Of a stretch of DNA of 64,000 nucleotides, positions 50,077-59,677 are shown in pieces. This DNA comes from Martinezella rhizogenes. Its GTDB lineage: Bacteria; Pseudomonadota; Alphaproteobacteria; Rhizobiales; Rhizobiaceae. How positions within the stretch are numbered: the stretch's first letter is position 1; every line of letters begins with the position of its first letter. The translations under genes were made by a program, and so were the position numbers. The stretch lies in assembly GCF_000799715.1 (NCBI RefSeq), contig NZ_JUHG01000002.1, positions 1 to 64,000 of the forward strand, written 5' to 3'. The notes below the pieces were generated by a model. It did no database searches and had not been told where the DNA came from. It saw only the letters and a program-made list of their open reading frames with translations.

Positions 50077-50194
50077 ATGCGGATTAATTCAACGGAGCTT
50101 TGCTGAAATGTCAACCACCATTCCTAAATTTTCAGCAGAAGCGGCGGGAAGTGGCTTGACATCAGGCCGCAAGCATAGGCTATTTAATTCGCAT
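50077..50194. promoter_or_regulatory. Possible ROK operator pair
   Basis: ATGCGGATTAA (50077-50087) and TTAATTCGCAT (50184-50194) form an inverted pair, differing at one base, in the divergent region between binding protein and ROK gene. The spacing of about 107 bp would allow repression by looping. Inferred only. Confidence 0.4.
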
Positions 50195-50249
50195 CCCGTC
50201 AAAAATACCAGGCCGCAACCGAGCGGAAACGTCATTCGGCACCATTCTC

Positions 50250-51452
50250 ATGAAAACAGCAGATCCCGAGCTTATGCGGGCGATAAACCGCTTCAATGTG
50301 CTGGATACGATCCGGCGGGCGGGCTCCATCGCACGTATCGAAATCAGCGAAAGCACCCAGCTTTCCACCACCACGGTTTCGGCCATCACCGCTTCGCTGC
50401 TCGATGACGGCCTGATCCTGGCCCGCACCGAGGGCGATCTGCGCGAGGCCGCCGCCCGTGGCCGGCCGCGTGTCATGCTGGAGCTCAATCCGGACGCCGC
50501 CCGCGTCGTCGGCGCGAAGATCGCCGCCAACCGCATGGTCTTCGTCGTCGCCGATTTCCGTGGCGAGGTGCTGTCGACGCTGACGCTTGCCCTTCGCGTC
50601 GACCGGCAGCCGATCAGCGTCATCGCCGACCTGATCGAGGACGGCGTGCGCCGCTGCGTCGTCGATGCCAACCTGGCGCTGGATGAGATCGATTCTGTTT
50701 GCCTCGGCCTTCCCGGCGTCATCGAGCACCGCACCGGCCATGTCCGTTCGAGCCCGATCTTCCGCGAGAGCGGCGTCGATTTCGCCAGGGAGATGTCAGA
50801 GCGGCTGGGCGTCCCCACCATCGTTGAAAGCGACGCGCATGCCATCACGCTGGCGCATCACTGGTTCGGCCAGGCGCGAGACCTCGACGACATGGTGCTG
50901 GTATCGCTGGAACAGACGCTCGGCCTCGGCGTCTTGCATGCCGGCCAGCTGTTTCGCGGCGCCGGCGGCCTGAGCCACAATCTCGGCGACCTCGTCCTCG
51001 GCATAGGGCCGCAGGGCACCATACGACTTGCAAGTCTGGCGGGCGAAAGCGCCATCCTCGGCGACCAGCCGAGCGGCCGCTTCGCCGAAGCCATCCGCCT
51101 CGGCCGCGGCATGGCGCATGCAAAGACCTTGATCGCCGCCGAGGACAATGCGCTGATCAACGCGGCCATCCGCGCCGGCGAGGCCTGCGGCATGGCGCTT
51201 GCCAACATCGTCACGCTGTTTGCGCCACCGCGCGTCATTCTCGTCGGGTCGAGTCTGGCGCTCGGCCAACCCTTTCTGGACAGTCTCCGGGAAGCCTATT
51301 CCCTGGCAATCCCACCCTCGATCAAGGGCGTGACGGAACTCGTCTTCGACCAGTCGACGGACGAAACCTGGGCGCAGGGTGCGGCGGTGGTCGCGCTGCG
51401 CGAACTTTACGAATCGCCTTGGGGAACGACGGGGCCGGCATCGGCGCTCTGA
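50250..51452 (+). CDS. ROK-family transcriptional regulator without the zinc motif
   Basis: A 400-aa regulator: N-terminal winged helix (about residues 10-70, IARIEISESTQLSTTTVSAI) and a ROK sugar-kinase fold (VVGAKIAANRMVFVVADFRG, CLGLPGVIEHRTGHV). ROK proteins normally carry CxCGxxGCxE for zinc; at that point it has GIGPQGTIRLASLAG and no cysteine, and GLSHNLGD stands where GxxGExGH is usual. It is therefore a regulator with altered ligand or zinc site and not a kinase. Divergent from the sugar importer and upstream of the two sugar-modifying genes, so it probably controls both. Confidence 0.9.
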   Translation: MKTADPELMRAINRFNVLDTIRRAGSIARIEISESTQLSTTTVSAITASLLDDGLILARTEGDLREAAARGRPRVMLELNPDAARVVGAKIAANRMVFVVADFRGEVLSTLTLALRVDRQPISVIADLIEDGVRRCVVDANLALDEIDSVCLGLPGVIEHRTGHVRSSPIFRESGVDFAREMSERLGVPTIVESDAHAITLAHHWFGQARDLDDMVLVSLEQTLGLGVLHAGQLFRGAGGLSHNLGDLVLGIGPQGTIRLASLAGESAILGDQPSGRFAEAIRLGRGMAHAKTLIAAEDNALINAAIRAGEACGMALANIVTLFAPPRVILVGSSLALGQPFLDSLREAYSLAIPPSIKGVTELVFDQSTDETWAQGAAVVALRELYESPWGTTGPASAL

Positions 51453-51492
51453 CCCGCAAGGACGACCAAGCATTTCATTTGGAGGAAGTTTT

Positions 51493-52593
51493 ATGGAAAA
51501 GGTCGGCATTGGCATCATCGGCTGCGGGAACATTTCCGGCGCCTATCTCAAAGCGATGAAATCGTTTCCCATTCTCGACATCAAAGGCGTCGCCGACCTT
51601 AATCGCGAACTGGCCGAGGCCAAGGCTGCCGAATTCGGCCTAAAGGCTGTCGATATCGCCACCCTCTTCGCCGATCCCTCGATCGAGATCATCGTCAACC
51701 TGACCATTCCGAAGGCGCATGTCGCCGTCGGTCTGCAGGCGCTCGACGCCGGCAAGCACACCTATTCGGAAAAGCCGCTCGGCATCAATTTCGCCGAAGG
51801 CAAGAAGCTCGCGGACGCAGCCGCCGCCAAGGGCCTGCGCATCGGCGCTGCCCCGGATACATTCCTCGGCGGCGGACACCAGACAGCGCGCGCCATCATT
51901 GACGAAGGTGCGATCGGCATTCCGGTCGGCGGCACCGCCACCTTCATGTGCCCCGGCCATGAGCGCTGGCATCCGAATCCGGCTTTCTATTACGAAGTCG
52001 GCGGCGGCCCGATGCTCGACATGGGTCCCTATTACATCACCGACCTCGTCAACCTGCTCGGTCCGGTCTCCCAGGTCGCAGGCTTTACCGTGACGCCGCG
52101 CAAGGAACGCATCATCACCAGCGAGCCGCGCAACGGCGAGCATATCCCCGTGCATGTGCCGACCCACGTCGCCGGCGTCATGGCCTTTGCCAGTGGCGCC
52201 GTCGTACAGATCGGCATGAGCTTCGATGTCGCCGGCCACAAGCATGTGCCGCTTGAAGTCTACGGCACCGAGGGCACGCTGATCGTGCCCGACCCGAACC
52301 ATTTCGGCGGTGAGGTCGAGTATCTTAAGAAGGGTGGCCAGTTCGAAGGGCGCGAGGTCACGGCCCCCTATGCCGACGGCAACTATCGCTCGCTCGGCGT
52401 CGCTGACCTGGCGCACGCCATTCGCTCCAACCGGCCGCACCGCGCCAATGGCAGCCTGGCGCTGCATGTGCTCGAGGTCATGGAAGCTTTCCAGACGGCC
52501 TCGGACAGCGGCCGCACGGTTGGCATATCAACACAAACGGAACGTCCGGCCCCTCTGTCAGAATCCCTCGTGGACGGAAAAATCGGCCGCTAA
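51493..52593 (+). CDS. Gfo/Idh/MocA-family oxidoreductase (ThuB-like)
   Basis: A 366-aa NAD(P)-dependent sugar dehydrogenase. The Rossmann start is VGIGIIGCGNISGAYLKAMK; the catalytic Lys is in YSEKPLGINFAEGK. GGGPMLDMGPYYITDLVNLL holds the conserved Asp and His/Tyr region. Start ATG 51493 with GGAGGAAG upstream; the frame extends further up without support. It is followed after 23 bp by a ThuA-like gene. This pair resembles ThuA-ThuB of Sinorhizobium, which turns disaccharides into 3-keto forms, so oxidation of an imported glycoside is likely. Confidence 0.92.
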   Translation: MEKVGIGIIGCGNISGAYLKAMKSFPILDIKGVADLNRELAEAKAAEFGLKAVDIATLFADPSIEIIVNLTIPKAHVAVGLQALDAGKHTYSEKPLGINFAEGKKLADAAAAKGLRIGAAPDTFLGGGHQTARAIIDEGAIGIPVGGTATFMCPGHERWHPNPAFYYEVGGGPMLDMGPYYITDLVNLLGPVSQVAGFTVTPRKERIITSEPRNGEHIPVHVPTHVAGVMAFASGAVVQIGMSFDVAGHKHVPLEVYGTEGTLIVPDPNHFGGEVEYLKKGGQFEGREVTAPYADGNYRSLGVADLAHAIRSNRPHRANGSLALHVLEVMEAFQTASDSGRTVGISTQTERPAPLSESLVDGKIGR

Positions 52594-52616
52594 CCGCGCA
52601 ATTCAGGAGGAATATC

Positions 52617-53258
52617 ATGCGTGAAGCACTTATCGTCTGGGGCGGCTGGAGCGGCCACGAACCGCAGGAATGCGCCCATGTCATCCGCGATATACTGGAG
52701 GAGGACGGCTTCAAGGTCTATCTCGAAAACAGCACCGAGGCCTTCGCCGATCCGTCGATCCACGATCTCAGCCTGATCGTGCCGATCGTCACCATGTCGA
52801 AGATCGAGAAGGAAGAGGTGAAGAACCTCGCCGAGGCCATCGAAAGCGGCGTCGGCATTGCCGGCTATCATGGTGGTGCCGGTGACAGTTTCCGCGAAAG
52901 CGTCGAATACCAGTTCATTATCGGCGGCCAATGGGTCGCCCATCCCGGCAACATCATCGACTACACCGTCAACATCACCCGGCCGGACGACCCGATCATG
53001 GAGGGGATCACCGATTTCCCCTACACGTCGGAGCAATATTACATGCATGTCGATCCGTCGAACGAAGTGCTGGCCACCACCACCTTTACCGGCGACCACG
53101 CCTACTGGATCGACGGCGTCGTCATGCCGGTTGCCTGGAAGCGCAAATACGGCAAGGGCCGCGTCTTCTATTCCTCGCTCGGTCACCAGGCCAAGGAATT
53201 CAGTGTGCCGCAGATGAAAACCATCTTCCGCCGCGGCGCTAATTGGGCGGCGCGCTAG
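52617..53258 (+). CDS. ThuA-like protein (trehalose utilisation family)
   Basis: A 213-aa protein of the ThuA family, with a class I glutamine-amidotransferase-like fold. Conserved parts are EALIVWGGWSGHEPQECA, GVGIAGYHGGAGDSFRESVE, EQYYMHVDPSNEVLA and KYGKGRVFYSSLGHQAKEF. In Sinorhizobium ThuA acts together with ThuB in trehalose and sucrose breakdown; its own reaction is not settled. Start ATG 52617 with AGGAGG 7 nt upstream. Last gene of the ROK-dehydrogenase-ThuA operon; a RIME-like repeat follows. Confidence 0.92.
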   Translation: MREALIVWGGWSGHEPQECAHVIRDILEEDGFKVYLENSTEAFADPSIHDLSLIVPIVTMSKIEKEEVKNLAEAIESGVGIAGYHGGAGDSFRESVEYQFIIGGQWVAHPGNIIDYTVNITRPDDPIMEGITDFPYTSEQYYMHVDPSNEVLATTTFTGDHAYWIDGVVMPVAWKRKYGKGRVFYSSLGHQAKEFSVPQMKTIFRRGANWAAR

Positions 53259-53294
53259 GGACATCCGCCTTTTTCTGATTTCTGAGCAAGGATC

Positions 53295-53447
53295 GCCCCT
53301 CACCCTAGCCCTCTCCCCGCAAGCGGGGAGAGGGGACAATCCTAATAGCCTCTTCTCGCGATAGGCTGAAGGGAAGGCTGCGGGTGCGCCTATCCCCTTC
53401 TCCCCGTCCAGACGGGGAGAAGGTGGCCGACAGGCCGGATGAGGGGC
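53295..53447. repeat. RIME-like mosaic palindromic element, copy 2
   Basis: A 153-bp element with ends GCCCCTCACCCTAGCC and CCGGATGAGGGGC and two inner hairpins (CTCTCCCCGCAAGCGGGGAGAG and CTTCTCCCCGTCC...GGGGAGAAG). It fills the gap between the ThuA-like and CorA-family genes. The centre differs from copies 1 and 3. Confidence 0.8.
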
Positions 53448-53559
53448 TCCACCGCACTAACCATCTCCACCTTGCCACTTTAACCCGAACTGGTAAGCTA
53501 CCCACCAGCACACCGCAAACTCCGGTGATGCTCGCGCTTTTTGCTGCCATGGGGGTGGG

Positions 53560-54603
53560 ATGGATCAGGGCGCCATGGAAGCATCGAACAGCTCGACGGT
53601 CAGCTACGGCACCGAACCGGGATTGCGTTTCGCCTCCCTGCTCGACGGACAGGGCGGCTGCCGGCAGCTCAGCCTGGAACAGAGCGGCTCCTGCAAGCCC
53701 GGAGAGGGCGTTACCTGGCTGCATTTCGAGCGCGACCATCCCGCCACCGCCGACTGGATCACCCACAAGAGCGGCCTTGACCCTTTCGTGATCGAAGCCC
53801 TTCTGGAGGAAGAATCTCGTCCGCGTGTCGAACCGGTGGGCGATGGGCTGCTGATCATTCTGCGCGGCGTCTGCGCGACATCGCCTGATGGCACGACGCA
53901 GAAGCCGACCGATATCGATCTCGTGCCCCTGCATCTCTGGGTCGATGGTGAGCGCATCGTTTCCCTGCGCGACAGCGGTCACTACATCACGGCGCTGCGC
54001 GACATCCGCCTGTCGCTGGAAAAGAAAAAAGGGCCGCAACGCTCCGGCGAACTGCTCGCTTTGATCGGCGACAAACTGGTACGCGATCTCGAACCCGTGC
54101 TCGATGCCATGGACGAAGAGGTGGATGAGCTTGACGAACTGATCTTTCATGGCGAGGCCGGCCAGGTGCGCGAGCGGCTGAAGCTTTTGCGCCGGCGTGC
54201 CGTGCAGCTTCGCCGTTACCTGGCGCCGCAGCGCGATGCGCTGAACCGCATCGAGCATGACGATGCGCCCTGGCTTGCCGAACGCGACAAGCTGCGTATG
54301 CGTGAAGTCATCGACAAGCTGATGCGCTATATCGAATATCTCGACGCCATCCGCGACCGCACCAGCATCCTGCATGACGACTTGTCGACGGTCATCAGCG
54401 AGCGCATCGCCCGTAATTCCAACCGCCTCGCAGCCCTTGCCGCCCTGCTGTTGCCACCGAGCGTGGTGGCCGGCCTGTTCGGCATGAATGTCGGCGGCAT
54501 TCCCGGCGTCAACGATACATGGGCCTTCGTCGTCATCGTCCTCTTCGTCACGGTTACATCGATCGCCACCCTCTGGGTGCTGAAGCGCATCAACTGGCTT
54601 TAG
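53560..54603 (+). CDS. CorA-family divalent cation transporter (ZntB-like)
   Basis: A 347-aa 2-TM-GxN channel protein. A long cytoplasmic domain with the coiled stalk (LVRDLEPVLDAMDEEVDELD to RYIEYLDAIRDRTSILHDDL) precedes two C-terminal helices. The signature is FGMNVGGIPGVND (GMN present). The domain resembles ZntB more than CorA in length and in the GIPG after GMN, which would make it a Zn2+ transporter; this is a judgement from pattern only. ATGs at 53560 and 53575 are both usable. It stands alone. Confidence 0.88.
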   Translation: MDQGAMEASNSSTVSYGTEPGLRFASLLDGQGGCRQLSLEQSGSCKPGEGVTWLHFERDHPATADWITHKSGLDPFVIEALLEEESRPRVEPVGDGLLIILRGVCATSPDGTTQKPTDIDLVPLHLWVDGERIVSLRDSGHYITALRDIRLSLEKKKGPQRSGELLALIGDKLVRDLEPVLDAMDEEVDELDELIFHGEAGQVRERLKLLRRRAVQLRRYLAPQRDALNRIEHDDAPWLAERDKLRMREVIDKLMRYIEYLDAIRDRTSILHDDLSTVISERIARNSNRLAALAALLLPPSVVAGLFGMNVGGIPGVNDTWAFVVIVLFVTVTSIATLWVLKRINWL

Positions 54604-54809
54604 CCCCCGACCCGAATTTCAGCCGTGCCACCCGCAAAGGTCGATGCTTTCGGATACGCGACTGTCAATCTTGCGAACGGCTTTTCCGGTTTCGGCATGG
54701 GTTTCGCGCCATTTCCCATCCCGATCAATCGCTTGCTGATTTCGCCGCCACATACGAAAATATGCCTGATAAATGTGCGTTCCAGGCGGCAAGTGAACCT
54801 CGCCCAATT

Positions 54810-54858
54810 TTCGTTTGACATTCCTTTAGCTTCATTTATCGTCATTATAGTTTCGGTT
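54810..54858 (+). promoter_or_regulatory. Five helically phased TTCRTTT-like repeats, possible GlpR operator
   Basis: TTCGTTT, TTCCTTT, TTCATTT, GTCATTA and TTCGGTT start at 54810, 54821, 54831, 54841 and 54852, that is every 10-11 bp on one face of the helix. DeoR-family repressors such as GlpR often bind tandem sites of this sort. The array overlaps a TTGACA box at 54815-54820. Confidence 0.5.
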
Positions 54859-54898
54859 TTGGCGTGAGGAGTGGAAATCGAAACGGGGGGAGGTACAG

Positions 54899-55168
54899 TT
54901 GTCCAAAGCAAGAATCGACGAGATAGATGGCATTGATTGCGCCATGAGCCGCAGTCCTGCCGAGCGCATTTGCGGCATCTTTTCAAAGAAAAAACGGGCT
55001 TCCGTTTTCCACGCATCGCGCCACGGCCTGTATCGTCGCGAATTTCCGATATCCGCATTGACGCAAAACATTTTTCCAAAACGATCTCAATGCCTTGTGG
55101 CTGTTGAGAAGGCCGGGCATTCATCGCCCCTGCCCGCGCCGGTTCCGACAGCAGGCATCGCCCAGTGA
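54899..55168 (+). CDS. Possible 89-aa leader gene, unknown
   Basis: A TTG-start frame with an excellent ribosome site (GGGGGGAGG, 5 nt upstream). The product starts SKARIDEIDGIDCAMSRSP and has no recognisable domain, signal or membrane helix. It could be a true small gene of the operon or a relic; the base composition does not settle this. Confidence 0.28.
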   Translation: MSKARIDEIDGIDCAMSRSPAERICGIFSKKKRASVFHASRHGLYRREFPISALTQNIFPKRSQCLVAVEKAGHSSPLPAPVPTAGIAQ

Positions 55169-55188
55169 AGACGGATTCAGGAGCGCTT

Positions 55189-55293
55189 ATGTCCCCTGCT
55201 AAACGTTATTCAGTGGACAGCAAACAGACCTTGCGGCCAGCAGTCCGTCGCAGCATCGACATGCGACGCATAGAAGGAGCCTATCGTGCTTGA
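55189..55293 (+). CDS. Possible 34-aa leader peptide overlapping glpS
   Basis: ATG 55189 has AGGAG 5 nt upstream. The 34-codon frame (MSPAKRYSVDSKQTLRPAV...) ends at 55291-55293, inside glpS, whose GTG starts at 55286. The 8-nt overlap is typical of translational coupling. The product is basic with no domain. Confidence 0.4.
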   Translation: MSPAKRYSVDSKQTLRPAVRRSIDMRRIEGAYRA

Positions 55294-56368
55294 ACTCAGA
55301 AACGTGTCGAAGTCGGTCAGTGGCGAAACGCATATTGCGGAAACCAACCTGACGCTAGAGCGCGGCACGCTGAATGTCCTCCTTGGACCGACGCTGTCGG
55401 GCAAGACGTCGCTGATGCGGCTGATGGCTGGCCTCGACAAGCCGACGACGGGTACGATCCATGTCGATGACGCCGACGTCACCGGCGTCCCCGTGCAGCG
55501 CCGCAACGTCGCCATGGTCTACCAGCAATTCATCAACTATCCGGCGATGACCGTCTACGACAACATCGCCTCGCCCATGCGCCTTGGCGGCACCGACGCG
55601 GCGACGATCGACCGCGAGGTGAAGAAGGCCGCCGACCTCTTGCGGCTCGGCCCCTTCCTCGACCGCATGCCGCTCAGCCTTTCCGGCGGCCAGCAGCAGC
55701 GCACGGCGCTTGCCCGCGCCATTGTCAAGAATGCCGGCCTCGTGCTGCTCGACGAGCCACTCGCCAATCTCGACTACAAACTGCGCGAGGAATTGCGCGC
55801 CGAGCTGCCGAAAATCTTCGCCGAATCCGGCGCCATCTTCGTCTACGCCACCACCGAGCCCTCCGAGGCGCTGCTTCTGGGCGGCAATACCGCAACCCTG
55901 TCGCAAGGCCGCATCACGCAGTTCGGGCCGACGATCGACGTCTTCCGCAGCCCGAAAGACCTGATGACCGCCACCACCTTCGCCGATCCACCGCTGAACA
56001 CCATCACGCTCGACAAGCGCGGCAACCAGTTCGTGCTGAACGACAGCATTCGCCTGCCCGTACCGCCAGGCCTCGAGGATCGGCCGGATGGTCCCTACAC
56101 GATAGCCTTCCAGCCGCACCATCTGGCGCTGAAGCCGCAGACGCCGCAAGCCGTCGCCGCCCCGGCGCGGGTGATGGTGACCGAGATCACCGGCTCGGAA
56201 AGCTACATCCACATCGATTTCGCCGACCGGCGCTGGGTGATGCTGACCCAGGGCGTTCAGGACATCGATGTCGATGATGCGATCGACGTCTACATCGACC
56301 CGCGCCACATCATGGTGTTCGACACCGATGGCGCCGCCGTTACACCCGCCTTGCAACAGGCGGCCTGA
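55286..56368 (+). CDS. glpS: Glycerol ABC transporter ATPase 1, without H-loop histidine
   Basis: A 360-aa ATPase, first of two in a glpSTPQUV-type operon known from Rhizobium leguminosarum for glycerol import. Walker A is GPTLSGKTS (K40), the signature LSGGQQQRTALARA (132-136) is intact, Walker B is LVLLDEPLANLDYKL. Where other ATPases have the H-loop YVTHD, it has VYATTE, with T190 in place of His. A C-terminal OB domain follows. The start is a GTG with AAGGAG upstream, overlapping a short ORF. Its defect is complementary to that of the second ATPase. Confidence 0.92.
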   Translation: MLELRNVSKSVSGETHIAETNLTLERGTLNVLLGPTLSGKTSLMRLMAGLDKPTTGTIHVDDADVTGVPVQRRNVAMVYQQFINYPAMTVYDNIASPMRLGGTDAATIDREVKKAADLLRLGPFLDRMPLSLSGGQQQRTALARAIVKNAGLVLLDEPLANLDYKLREELRAELPKIFAESGAIFVYATTEPSEALLLGGNTATLSQGRITQFGPTIDVFRSPKDLMTATTFADPPLNTITLDKRGNQFVLNDSIRLPVPPGLEDRPDGPYTIAFQPHHLALKPQTPQAVAAPARVMVTEITGSESYIHIDFADRRWVMLTQGVQDIDVDDAIDVYIDPRHIMVFDTDGAAVTPALQQAA

Positions 56369-56383
56369 GGAGACAAACGGCCA

Positions 56384-57454
56384 ATGGCACGTATCGACCT
56401 GGATCATATCCGACACGCCTATAACGACCATCCGAAGTCCGACGCGGACTATGCGCTGAAGGAAGTGCATCACAGCTGGGAGGACGGCAGCGCCTATGCG
56501 CTGCTCGGACCGTCCGGCTGCGGCAAGACCACGCTGCTCAACATCGTCTCCGGCCTGGTGCGCGCCTCGGAAGGCCGCATCCTCTTCGACGGCAAGGACG
56601 TGACCCGGCTATCGACCCAGGAGCGCAACATCGCCCAGGTCTTCCAGTTCCCGGTCGTCTACGACACGATGACGGTCTATGAAAACCTCGCCTTTCCTCT
56701 GCGCAACCGGCACGTCCCAGAAGCCGACGTGAAGCGCAAGGTCGACGAGATCATCGAAATGATCGGCCTCTCCGACAGCGCCCATCGCAAGGCGCGCGGC
56801 CTGACGGCCGATGCCAAGCAGAAGATTTCACTCGGCCGCGGCCTGGTGCGCTCCGACGTCAACGCCATCCTGTTCGACGAGCCGCTGACGGTCATCGACC
56901 CGCATATGAAATGGGTGCTGCGCTCGCAGCTGAAGCAGCTCCACCGCCGCTTCGGCTTCACCATGGTCTATGTCACCCACGACCAGACGGAAGCGCTGAC
57001 CTTCGCCGACAAGGTGGTGGTCATGTACAATGGCGAGGTGGTGCAGATTGGCACGCCGAACGACCTGTTCGAGCGCCCGCGCCACACCTTCGTCGGTTAT
57101 TTCATCGGCTCGCCAGGCATGAACGTCATGCCGATCGAGATTGACGGCCGCAATGCGCGGCTCGGCAACCGCACCATCGCTCTCCCCGGCGCGCCCATTG
57201 AGCGGCGCGAGGGCCGCTCCGAACTCGGCATCCGCCCGGAATTCGTCCGCCTTGGCCGCGAAGGCATGCCGGCGACGGTCACACAGGTCGAGGATCTCGG
57301 CCGCCGCAAGGTGGTGCGCGCCAAACTGGACGGACAGGACATCGTCGCCGTCATCGGCGAGGACCAGACCGTACCGGCCGAACCGCATATCGCGTTCGAT
57401 CCCGCCGGCATCAATATCTATGCCAACTCCTGGCGCGTCGAGATGGGAGCCTGA
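56384..57454 (+). CDS. glpT: Glycerol ABC transporter ATPase 2, with degenerate signature motif
   Basis: A 356-aa ATPase, 15 bp after glpS. Walker A is GPSGCGKTT (K48), Walker B NAILFDEPLTVIDPHM and the H-loop YVTHDQTEAL (H199) are intact. The ABC signature, LSGGQ in the family, reads LTADA (140-144, in RGLTADAKQKISLGRGL). In a GlpS-GlpT dimer the site using this subunit's Walker A and GlpS's signature would be complete, while the other site would have neither a good signature nor the H-loop His. Not to be confused with the unrelated GlpT antiporter of E. coli. Confidence 0.92.
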   Translation: MARIDLDHIRHAYNDHPKSDADYALKEVHHSWEDGSAYALLGPSGCGKTTLLNIVSGLVRASEGRILFDGKDVTRLSTQERNIAQVFQFPVVYDTMTVYENLAFPLRNRHVPEADVKRKVDEIIEMIGLSDSAHRKARGLTADAKQKISLGRGLVRSDVNAILFDEPLTVIDPHMKWVLRSQLKQLHRRFGFTMVYVTHDQTEALTFADKVVVMYNGEVVQIGTPNDLFERPRHTFVGYFIGSPGMNVMPIEIDGRNARLGNRTIALPGAPIERREGRSELGIRPEFVRLGREGMPATVTQVEDLGRRKVVRAKLDGQDIVAVIGEDQTVPAEPHIAFDPAGINIYANSWRVEMGA

Positions 57455-57456
57455 TC

Positions 57457-59249
<1,793 letters not shown>

Positions 59250-59261
59250 AGGGAGACCATC

Positions 59262-59549
59262 ATGAATACCGATTTTTCCTGGATGGCCTGGACGCTGCCG
59301 ACCGCGCTGTTCTTCGCGACGATCCTGGCGCTGCTGATCGGCATGGCCGTCTGGGAATATGTTTCGCCCGGCGGCAATCCGCGCGTCGGCATCCTGCATT
59401 TCGAAACGACGCGCGGCGACCGGCTGTTCGTCTCGCTGCTCGGCGCCGCCTTCATCCATATTGCATGGTTGGGTCTGATCGGGCCTAACCTGTGGTGGGC
59501 GGTCGCCATTTCCGTGGTCTATGCGATCGGCGTCTTCCGCCTGGTCTAG
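59262..59549 (+). CDS. glpU: DUF2160 small membrane protein of the glycerol importer operon
   Basis: A 95-aa protein with about three helices (LPTALFFATILALLIGMAVW, LFVSLLGAAFIHIAWLGLIG, WWAVAISVVYAIGVFRLV). It is found next to glycerol ABC genes in many alphaproteobacteria (DUF2160), with unknown function; an accessory membrane subunit is likely. It begins 12 bp after glpQ with AGGGAG upstream. Confidence 0.9.
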   Translation: MNTDFSWMAWTLPTALFFATILALLIGMAVWEYVSPGGNPRVGILHFETTRGDRLFVSLLGAAFIHIAWLGLIGPNLWWAVAISVVYAIGVFRLV

Positions 59550-59565
59550 GCACGGTTTCAAGGAG

Positions 59566-59607
59566 TTACCGCGTCGCATGTCCAAAGACGGGCATGAGAC
59601 GCGGTAA
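59566..59607. repeat. REP-like hairpin between glpU and glpV
   Basis: TTACCGCGTC (59566-59575) pairs perfectly with GACGCGGTAA (59598-59607), with a further GCATG/CATG match inside. There is no T-run, so it is not a simple terminator. It is placed just before the binding-protein gene, where such hairpins often adjust mRNA levels of an importer operon. Confidence 0.65.
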
Positions 59608-59677
59608 GGCAAGTCGATACAGACGGCCGGAGATCCGGTCGCCTGACAATGCGTTCGCAACCTGTAGGGAGGAATAT

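Larger units (their letters stand above)
54604..55285. other. Long leader region before the glycerol importer operon
   Basis: 682 bp without a recognised gene. It holds a set of phased TTCRTTT-like repeats with a consensus -35 TTGACA (54815-54820), a possible TTG-start frame, and a short ORF overlapping the start of glpS. In related rhizobia glpR and glpD lie near this importer; neither is here. Confidence 0.6.

Noticed and set aside
53384..53791. Frame of 135 codons across the RIME-like repeat before the CorA-family gene
   Set aside because: Runs through the palindromic repeat and out of frame into the CorA gene; no start signal.
54604..55285. A decayed glpD or glpR before glpS
   Set aside because: None of the three plus-strand frames shows the GlpD FAD motif or a DeoR helix-turn-helix that I can recognise.
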